A DNA stretch of 35,568 nt from contig JAUQOS010000015.1 in NCBI GenBank assembly GCA_030550775.1, positions 1 to 35,568 of the forward strand. The letters run 5' to 3'. This DNA is from Armatimonadota bacterium (GTDB lineage: Bacteria > Armatimonadota > Fimbriimonadia > Fimbriimonadales > GBS-DC). Below the pieces are notes generated by a model, which did not search any database, was not told where the DNA came from, and saw only the letters and a list, made by a program, of their open reading frames with translations. Positions 30,623-35,568 of the stretch are shown one piece after another. Each line of letters begins with the position of its first letter. Position 1 is the stretch's first letter. The position numbers were made by a program, and so were the translations under genes.

Positions 30623-31633
30623 ATGGAAGCGGGCTTATTTGAGTATGAGCTGCCTGAAGAGCTGATTGCTCAGGAGCCGATAGAGCCGCGCGACCATGCG
30701 CGGCTGATGGTGCTCCACCGCGATACACAGACAATAGAGCATCGTCGCTTTTACGAGCTGACGGACTATCTGAAGGCAGGCGACACGCTGGTGCTCAATG
30801 ATACGCGCGTGTCGGCGTGGCGATTGTACGGGCGCAAACCTACAGGCGGGCAAGCGGAGATTTTTCTGCTGCATCCGCTGGCGGATGGGCGTTGGCAGGC
30901 GTTGGTGCGTCCGGGACGACGCTTGCCCGAAGGCAGCCGCGTGGTGGTGGATGACTTGCTAGAAGTGCACATAGAGTCGCGCCTCGAGAGCGGGTTGCGT
31001 ATTGTGCGTTTGGTTAGCAGTGAGCCCGTAGAGCAAGTGCTGCCGCGTGTGGGGCAAGTGCCGTTGCCCCCGTATATCCACAAGCAACTTACCGACCCCG
31101 AACGGTATCAAACAGTGTACGCGCGGCAGCCCGGCTCGGCAGCAGCGCCCACTGCTGGACTGCACTTTACGCCTGCTTTGTTGGAGCGTCTGCAGGCACA
31201 GGGGGTTCAGATTGTCTACATCACCCTACATGTAAGCTTAGATACTTTTCGCCCCCTGCAAAGCGAGCAGGTAGAGCAACACAAGATGCACGGTGAATGG
31301 TACACCATTAGCCCTGAAGCAGCCGAAGCCATCAACGCCACGCGCGGACGCATCGTGGCAGTGGGCACTACCTGCGTACGTACCTTAGAAAGCGCCGCAA
31401 TTGCTAAGCGCACTGTGCAGCCCGGCGCGCGCGAAACGCACCTGTACATTACACCAGGCTACGAGTTCAAAGTGGTGGAGGCGATGATTACCAACTTCCA
31501 CTTGCCGCGCACCACGATGCTGGTATTGGTAAGTGCGTTTGCGGGGCGGGAGTTTGTGTTGCGAGCGTATCGGGAGGCAGTTCAGAAACGCTATCGCTTC
31601 TTGAGCTTTGGCGACGCGATGCTCATCCTGTAG
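30623..31633 (+). CDS. queA: S-adenosylmethionine:tRNA ribosyltransferase-isomerase
   Basis: 336 residues. QueA adds the ribosyl part of SAM to preQ1 in tRNA to give epoxyqueuosine. The N-terminal FEYELPEELIAQEPIEPRDHARL, NDTRVSAWRL, PGSAAAPTAGLHFT, YITLHVSLDTFRP, MHGEWYTISPEA, GTTCVRTLES and FHLPRTTMLVLVSAFAG are all classic. ATG at 30623 lies 2 bp after the DUF2905 stop; no strong ribosome-binding site, so coupling to the upstream gene is likely. No tgt or queG is nearby. A strong hairpin follows the stop. Confidence 0.96.
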   Translation: MEAGLFEYELPEELIAQEPIEPRDHARLMVLHRDTQTIEHRRFYELTDYLKAGDTLVLNDTRVSAWRLYGRKPTGGQAEIFLLHPLADGRWQALVRPGRRLPEGSRVVVDDLLEVHIESRLESGLRIVRLVSSEPVEQVLPRVGQVPLPPYIHKQLTDPERYQTVYARQPGSAAAPTAGLHFTPALLERLQAQGVQIVYITLHVSLDTFRPLQSEQVEQHKMHGEWYTISPEAAEAINATRGRIVAVGTTCVRTLESAAIAKRTVQPGARETHLYITPGYEFKVVEAMITNFHLPRTTMLVLVSAFAGREFVLRAYREAVQKRYRFLSFGDAMLIL

Positions 31634-31654
31634 AAATTACCAGCCTAAAAAAAT

Positions 31655-31681
31655 GGGCTAAGGAGCTAAGCTCCTTAGCCC
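31655..31681 (-). terminator. Intrinsic terminator of the PEP-CTERM gene, also behind queA
   Basis: GGGCTAAGGAGCT and AGCTCCTTAGCCC form perfect 13-bp arms around one base. On the minus strand the stem is followed by ATTTTTTT, a good U-tract, so it ends the leftward PEP-CTERM transcript. It may also stop queA transcription from the other side. Confidence 0.9.
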
Positions 31682-31716
31682 GAGTCTGTTACGCCCGGAA
31701 AGGAAATCGCTGGGGA

Positions 31717-32373
31717 TTACTTCTTGCGGCGGCGTAGTGCGAGTGCGCCTAGCCCAGTTGCCAGCGCTAGCAGGCTTGCGGGCTCAGGCACCCAGTCTTG
31801 TTCTACCAGCAGCAGCCCTGCGGTGTCGATGCCAGGTGCTTGAGCATCGGCGATGTCCAGCACGAACACCTCGAACACGGTGAAGTTGCTGGAGGGTGCG
31901 TTCAAGGGGATGAACACATTGTAGCTGAATGAGCCATCGTTACCGCCCTGGTAAGCGCCGCCCAGAAACACGCCCGAACCATCGAACAAGATTGCGCTGG
32001 TGTTGCGGTCAACGACTTTCTTGAACCACACGATACGCCCAGTACCCTGAACAAAACCGCTCACCACAAAGTTGAAGCCAGTCAGAGCGCCCTTCGAGTT
32101 CGATGCGTCGTTTACCGAGTAGACCGCCGTAAAGGTACCGTTGGTGAAACTGGTACCGTCTCCTACCAAGATCGGGTTGGGATTCGCGATACCGGCGTTG
32201 AAGGTTACCTGGGGCAGCGGGTTTGCGATTATAGTGGCGGGAACCAAACTTACCACCGAACCGGGGTTCAAAACTCCCACGCTGGTGATAACATTCACAT
32301 TCCAGCCCGAGGCGTAAGCTCCTACCACAACAAGGGTTGCGCCTACGCTCATCAGCAGCTTTCCAAATTGCAT
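31717..32373 (-). CDS. Small PEP-CTERM surface protein
   Basis: 218 residues from the ATG at 32373. AAAGGAGG lies 9 nt upstream of it; the upstream in-frame ATG at 32382 abuts the ribosome-binding site. A signal peptide (GKLLMSVGATLVVVGAYASG) and a C-terminal VPEPASLLALATG + hydrophobic + RRRKK sorting signal are present. The middle is Gly/Asn/Val-rich with beta character (TFTAVYSVNDASNS, SGVFLGGAYQGGND) and no recognised domain. Strong promoter and terminator suggest high expression. No exosortase gene is seen nearby. Confidence 0.88.
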   Translation of the reverse strand: MQFGKLLMSVGATLVVVGAYASGWNVNVITSVGVLNPGSVVSLVPATIIANPLPQVTFNAGIANPNPILVGDGTSFTNGTFTAVYSVNDASNSKGALTGFNFVVSGFVQGTGRIVWFKKVVDRNTSAILFDGSGVFLGGAYQGGNDGSFSYNVFIPLNAPSSNFTVFEVFVLDIADAQAPGIDTAGLLLVEQDWVPEPASLLALATGLGALALRRRKK

Positions 32374-32433
32374 CACAACCATCCTCCTTTCTAGGGCTAC
32401 CACGCTGAGGGCGAATCAGCGCAGTGCACTAAC

Positions 32434-32462
32434 ATTATAGCACATTTTACAGGGATTGTCAA
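32434..32462 (-). promoter_or_regulatory. Perfect consensus sigma70 promoter of the PEP-CTERM gene
   Basis: On the minus strand TTGACA (32462-32457), a 17-bp spacer and TATAAT (32439-32434): every position matches consensus. The start of transcription would be near 32427, giving a leader of about 54 nt before the ATG at 32373. Confidence 0.9.
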
Positions 32463-32551
32463 GGGGCTGACGAGATGTGTTGGAAGTGGTGCTCTCTTGT
32501 ACACATCCAAACGGCGGGAATCAGAAGGCTTCCATCGAAACACTACTCTTG

Positions 32552-34039
32552 ATGGTAGTGCCTGACTTGACAGACTATATGGCTGTGGCGCGGCGCGGGT
32601 ATGTGATGCCAGTCTATCGCGTGGTGCTTGCGGATTGGGAGACGCCTGTATCGGCTTTTTACAAGGTCGCTGCGCAAGAGCCCTATGCGTTTTTGCTGGA
32701 AAGCGTGACTGGTGGCGAGCAAATCGCCCGCTACTCATTTATTGGTTTCGCGCCAAAGTTTATCCTGCGCACGAAGGGGCGCACGGCGCGCCTTTGGCGA
32801 CGCACCGCTGAATGGCAAACCCAAGAAATCGCGCCCCCACAAACGCCGTTAGACCTCGCCCGGCGCTGGCTCAAGCGGTTCCCCTATCACGCGGCGCCAA
32901 ACCTACCTCGCTTCACAGGCGGTCTGGTAGGCTACTTGAGCTACGACCTCGTGCGCTTTTTTGAGCGGCTACCCAACCCCCCTATGGACGACCTACAAGT
33001 TGATGACAGCTGCTTGATTGAACCAGAAGTATTGTTGATTTTTGACCATGTGATGCACACCGTCACGATTCTGGTGAACCCCGAGCCAAGCGACGACCTC
33101 GAAGCTGACTATGTTGAGGCAACAGAACGCATTCAGCAAGTATTACATCGCCTGCGTGCACCCACCCCGCCTCCGCCGCCCTTCGAGGAGCCCTACTTCA
33201 CGCTCGACCCACAGCCCAACATCACGCGCGAGGCGTTTGAGGCTGCCGTATGCAAAGCCGTGGACTACATCCACGCAGGCGACTGTATCCAGGTGGTGCT
33301 TTCGCAACGGTTTAGTCAACCTGTCAGCGCGCCGCCGTTTTACATTTATCGCGCCCTACGCCACATTAACCCCTCGCCATATATGTTCTATTTACAGTTT
33401 GACGACCTCACGCTGATAGGTGCCTCACCCGAGGTGCTGGTGACCGTAGAAGATGGCGTGGCAATCACGCGCCCGATTGCGGGCACGCGCCCACGCGGCA
33501 AAACCCCCGAAGAGGATGCCCAACTTGCCCGCGAACTGCTGACCGACCCTAAAGAGCGCGCTGAACATATCATGTTGGTTGACTTGGGACGCAACGACCT
33601 CGGGCGCGTGAGCGTTTATGGCACCGTGCGCACCACCGACTTGATGGTGATTGAACGCTACTCGCATGTGATGCACATTGTGTCGGAAGTGCGGGGGCAG
33701 TTGCGCCCCGATGTGGATGCGTTTGATGTGCTGCGGGCGTGCTTCCCAGCGGGCACAGTGTCGGGCGCGCCCAAAGTGCGCGCGATGGAGATCATCGACG
33801 AGTTGGAACCGACCCAGCGCGGCCCTTATGCAGGCGCCGTGGGCTATTTCAGCTACACCGGCGACATGGATACCTGTATCACCATCCGCACGATTTTGGT
33901 AAAAGACCATATCGCCTATGTGCAGGCAGGCGCCGGAATCGTTGCCGACTCGCTGCCCGAACGCGAGTACGAGGAGTGTTGGAACAAAGCGCGCGCTGCG
34001 CTTACTGCCATCGAACGCGCCCACCAAGCGCTGGAGTAG
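32552..34039 (+). CDS. trpE: Anthranilate synthase component I
   Basis: 495 residues from the ATG at 32552 (MVVPDLTDYMAVARRGYVMPVYR), chosen because family members begin like this; an in-frame TTG at 32477 adds 25 doubtful residues. It makes anthranilate from chorismate, with ammonia delivered by TrpG. The tryptophan-binding LLES (LLESVTGGEQIARYS) is present. So are the catalytic blocks IAGTRPRGKT, LVDLGRNDLGRV, HIVSEV and PAGTVSGAPKVRAMEIIDELEP. TrpG, trpD and other trp genes are not in the window, so the pathway is dispersed. I saw no leader peptide with Trp codons. No convincing promoter or ribosome-binding site. PabB is less likely given the full LLES region. Confidence 0.9.
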   Translation: MVVPDLTDYMAVARRGYVMPVYRVVLADWETPVSAFYKVAAQEPYAFLLESVTGGEQIARYSFIGFAPKFILRTKGRTARLWRRTAEWQTQEIAPPQTPLDLARRWLKRFPYHAAPNLPRFTGGLVGYLSYDLVRFFERLPNPPMDDLQVDDSCLIEPEVLLIFDHVMHTVTILVNPEPSDDLEADYVEATERIQQVLHRLRAPTPPPPPFEEPYFTLDPQPNITREAFEAAVCKAVDYIHAGDCIQVVLSQRFSQPVSAPPFYIYRALRHINPSPYMFYLQFDDLTLIGASPEVLVTVEDGVAITRPIAGTRPRGKTPEEDAQLARELLTDPKERAEHIMLVDLGRNDLGRVSVYGTVRTTDLMVIERYSHVMHIVSEVRGQLRPDVDAFDVLRACFPAGTVSGAPKVRAMEIIDELEPTQRGPYAGAVGYFSYTGDMDTCITIRTILVKDHIAYVQAGAGIVADSLPEREYEECWNKARAALTAIERAHQALE

Positions 34040-34053
34040 TAGACAAAATTCGG

Positions 34054-34059
34054 TATCCT
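34054..34059 (+). promoter_or_regulatory. -10-like TATCCT upstream of rarA
   Basis: TATCCT is followed by 8 nt and the ATG at 34068. AGGGG abuts the ATG, too close to act as a ribosome-binding site. It is the same hexamer as before the SAM hydrolase gene. Confidence 0.4.
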
Positions 34060-34067
34060 TACAGGGG

Positions 34068-35342
34068 ATGCAATCGGACTTGTTTGGGGAGCAGCATGCG
34101 CCCGTGTTGCCGTTAGCCACGCGCATGCGTCCGCGCACCTTAGAGGAGTATGTGGGGCAACAGCACCTGCTGGGCACGGCAATGCCCATCCGCCGTGCGA
34201 TTGAGCAGGGCACGCTTGGCTCTGTGATCTTGTGGGCACCGCCTGGGTGCGGCAAGACTAGCCTCGCGTACTTGATTGCCCACTACGCAAACGCCTACGT
34301 GGAGGCACACAGTGCTGTGGTCATCGGCGTGGCAGAACTCCGCAAAATAGCCGAACGCGCCCGCCAGCGACTGCGCACCACAGGGCAGCCCACGCTCCTG
34401 CTGCTGGACGAAATCCACCACTTCACGCGCACCCAGCAAGATGCGCTGTTGGGCTATCTGGAAGACGGTACCTTCACTTTGGTGGGGGCCACCACCGAGA
34501 ACCCGTTCTTGGTGCTTAGCAACGCTTTGCTTTCGCGGGCGCGTGTGCTAACCCTCAAGCCCTTAAGCGATGAAGAAGTGCAAACACTGGTTGTGCGCGC
34601 CTTATGCGATGCCGAGCGCGGCTTGGGCGGGCGCAACCTCCAGCTGGCGCCCGATGCGTTACGCCATCTGGTGCACTGTGCTAATGGCGACGCCCGCCTT
34701 GCACTCAATGTGCTTGAAACTGCCGCGCTGCAGACTCCCGACGGCGGCACAATTACCCTGCCGTTGATTGAACAACTGCTCCAAAAGCCGATGGTGCGCT
34801 ATGATCAGCAAGGTGACTATCATTACGACACGATTTCGGCATTTATCAAGTCGGTGCGGGGCAGCGACCCCGACGCCGCGCTGCACTATCTGGCGCGGAT
34901 GCTGGTGGCGGGCGAAGATCCGCGCTTCATCGTGCGACGGCTGTTGATTTTGGCTAGCGAGGACATTGGGAACGCGAACCCGATGGCGTTGGTTGTGGCA
35001 GCCGCTGGGGCAGAGGCTGTGGAGCGCGTCGGCATGCCCGAAGCGCAGATTATCTTGGGGCACCTCACGACTTACTTAGCCACCTCACCCAAGAGCAATG
35101 CGAGTTATGTCGCGTTGCAGCGGGCGTTAGAAGACGTGCGCACCAAACCTTTGCCGCCGATTCCGATGCATTTGCGCAATGCGCCCTACCCGCAGTTGCG
35201 CGCGCTGGGCTACGGCGAGGGCTACATTTACCCCCACGACGACCCGCGTGGCTGGAGCGAACAACGCTACATGCCCGAAGGCGATTGGAACACGCCTTAC
35301 TACACACCTCGCTCCAATGAGGCGCACTCCAGAGACGGCTAA
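34068..35342 (+). CDS. rarA: RarA/MgsA-type AAA+ ATPase (replication fork maintenance)
   Basis: 424 residues, the normal length. RarA acts at stalled or gapped replication forks. Markers are the N-terminal SDLFGEQ, LATRMRPRTLEEYVGQQHLLG, Walker A APPGCGKTS, Walker B LLLLDEIHHF, sensor 1 GATTENP and SNALLSRARV. The C-terminal tetramerisation part has AFIKSVRGSDPDAALHYLARM, LASEDIGNANP and the end with GYGEGYIYPHDDP. The ATG at 34068 is fixed by the family's N-terminus; an open frame from 33918 lies within trpE. It starts 28 bp after the trpE stop and has its own -10-like box. Confidence 0.95.
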   Translation: MQSDLFGEQHAPVLPLATRMRPRTLEEYVGQQHLLGTAMPIRRAIEQGTLGSVILWAPPGCGKTSLAYLIAHYANAYVEAHSAVVIGVAELRKIAERARQRLRTTGQPTLLLLDEIHHFTRTQQDALLGYLEDGTFTLVGATTENPFLVLSNALLSRARVLTLKPLSDEEVQTLVVRALCDAERGLGGRNLQLAPDALRHLVHCANGDARLALNVLETAALQTPDGGTITLPLIEQLLQKPMVRYDQQGDYHYDTISAFIKSVRGSDPDAALHYLARMLVAGEDPRFIVRRLLILASEDIGNANPMALVVAAAGAEAVERVGMPEAQIILGHLTTYLATSPKSNASYVALQRALEDVRTKPLPPIPMHLRNAPYPQLRALGYGEGYIYPHDDPRGWSEQRYMPEGDWNTPYYTPRSNEAHSRDG

Positions 35343-35359
35343 AACGCTGCGAAAGTGGA

Positions 35360-35460
35360 TATACCCAAGTTGCTACGTATACCGAGATTCCTCGCCTTCG
35401 GCTCGGAGTGACATTAGCTGTAGCCGCGCAGTTTGTCACGCCGAGCGCAGCGAGGAGTAT
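35360..35460. repeat. Third copy of the dispersed palindromic repeat
   Basis: AGATTCCTCG...CTCGGAGTGACA (35385-35413) and the inverted TGTCACGCCGAGCG...GAGGAGTAT (35434-35460) form a hairpin between rarA and the tRNA gene. Upstream TATACCCAAG-TTGCTAC resembles the start of the block at 30091. Confidence 0.65.
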
Positions 35461-35488
35461 CGGCTGTGTGGGTGGGGTTCTATAAGGA

Positions 35489-35568
35489 TGGTGCCCGGGG
35501 TGGGACTCGAACCCACACGGGTTGCCCCAGAGGATTTTAAGTCCCCCGCGTCTACCATTCCGCCACCC
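35489..35568 (-). tRNA. tRNA-Leu(UAA), 5' end cut off by the window
   Basis: Reading leftward: GGGTGGCGGAATGGTAGACG (end of acceptor stem and D arm), anticodon loop CTTAAAA with UAA at 35539-35537, a long class II variable arm TGGGGCAACCCG, the T arm with GGGTTCGAGTCCCACC, and the 3' end CCGGGCACCA with an encoded CCA (35491-35489). About four bases of the 5' acceptor strand lie beyond the window. The class II arm and the UAA anticodon give leucine. Confidence 0.95.

Noticed and set aside
32374-32551. trp leader peptide / attenuator before trpE
   Set aside because: No short frame with tandem Trp codons and no terminator-antiterminator pair was found.

Overview
The window looks like a chromosomal segment of a bacterium of the Armatimonadota, possibly Fimbriimonadia-like. 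This rests on a mixture of traits: DUF1559-type prepilin-like proteins with the H-x9-DG motif, PEP-CTERM surface proteins, a dockerin-like tail on a cell-wall peptidase, a membrane pyrophosphatase, moderately high GC and many starts lying just downstream of a -10 box. No 16S or other phylogenetic marker was tested, so the assignment is an inference. Most genes are ordinary chromosomal genes. The accessory-looking material sits in the intergenic spaces.

Layout. 1-750: the 5' end of a leftward secreted-protein gene and a headless DUF1559 gene. 806-4692: a compact leftward chemotaxis-signalling operon in the order cheC-cheD-cheB-cheR-cheY-cheX, with no cheA, cheW or receptor gene in view. 4777-6643: a rightward glycosyltransferase family 9 gene overlapping a polysaccharide deacetylase gene. 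6579-8675: a leftward pair, a SAM hydrolase (DUF62) followed 3 bp later by a BtuD/FepC-type ABC ATPase with an extra C-terminal domain. 8729-10398: DinB-like protein and pgk. 10435-14660: leftward gcvT, a DUF1559 prepilin-like gene and hppA. 14809-16477: a CAP-domain secreted protein whose reading frame runs 273 bp into the convergent comF, then a BON-domain gene.

16500-18490 holds two noncoding stretches around a PEP-CTERM gene. The first contains a roughly 250-bp element with long imperfect terminal inverted repeats (MITE-like) and an adjacent inverted pair of a dispersed repeat. 18493-22331 is a rightward cell-envelope module: SH3/M23 peptidase with dockerin-like tail, D-Ala-D-Ala carboxypeptidase, and the c-di-AMP synthase CdaA. 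22333-25167 is a leftward AddB-like nuclease without a visible Walker A. 25168-25821 is noncoding with three nested GGTTCCCC hairpins and a good promoter. 25822-27583 encodes a quinoprotein-type sugar dehydrogenase overlapping its probable c-type cytochrome partner. 27587-30045 holds a TPR protein and a UbiD-family decarboxylase. 30387-31633 holds DUF2905 and queA. 31717-32373 is a second PEP-CTERM gene with a perfect consensus promoter and a strong terminator. 32552-35342 holds trpE and rarA. The window ends inside a leftward tRNA-Leu(UAA).

Recurring themes are: (i) several genes with a TAnnnT box only 6-9 nt upstream of the start codon, suggesting leaderless transcription; (ii) a dispersed palindromic repeat (AGATTCCTCG...CTCGGAATGACA and its inverse) in three intergenic regions; and (iii) envelope and surface functions. 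No CRISPR array, prophage, transposase gene or rRNA was seen.
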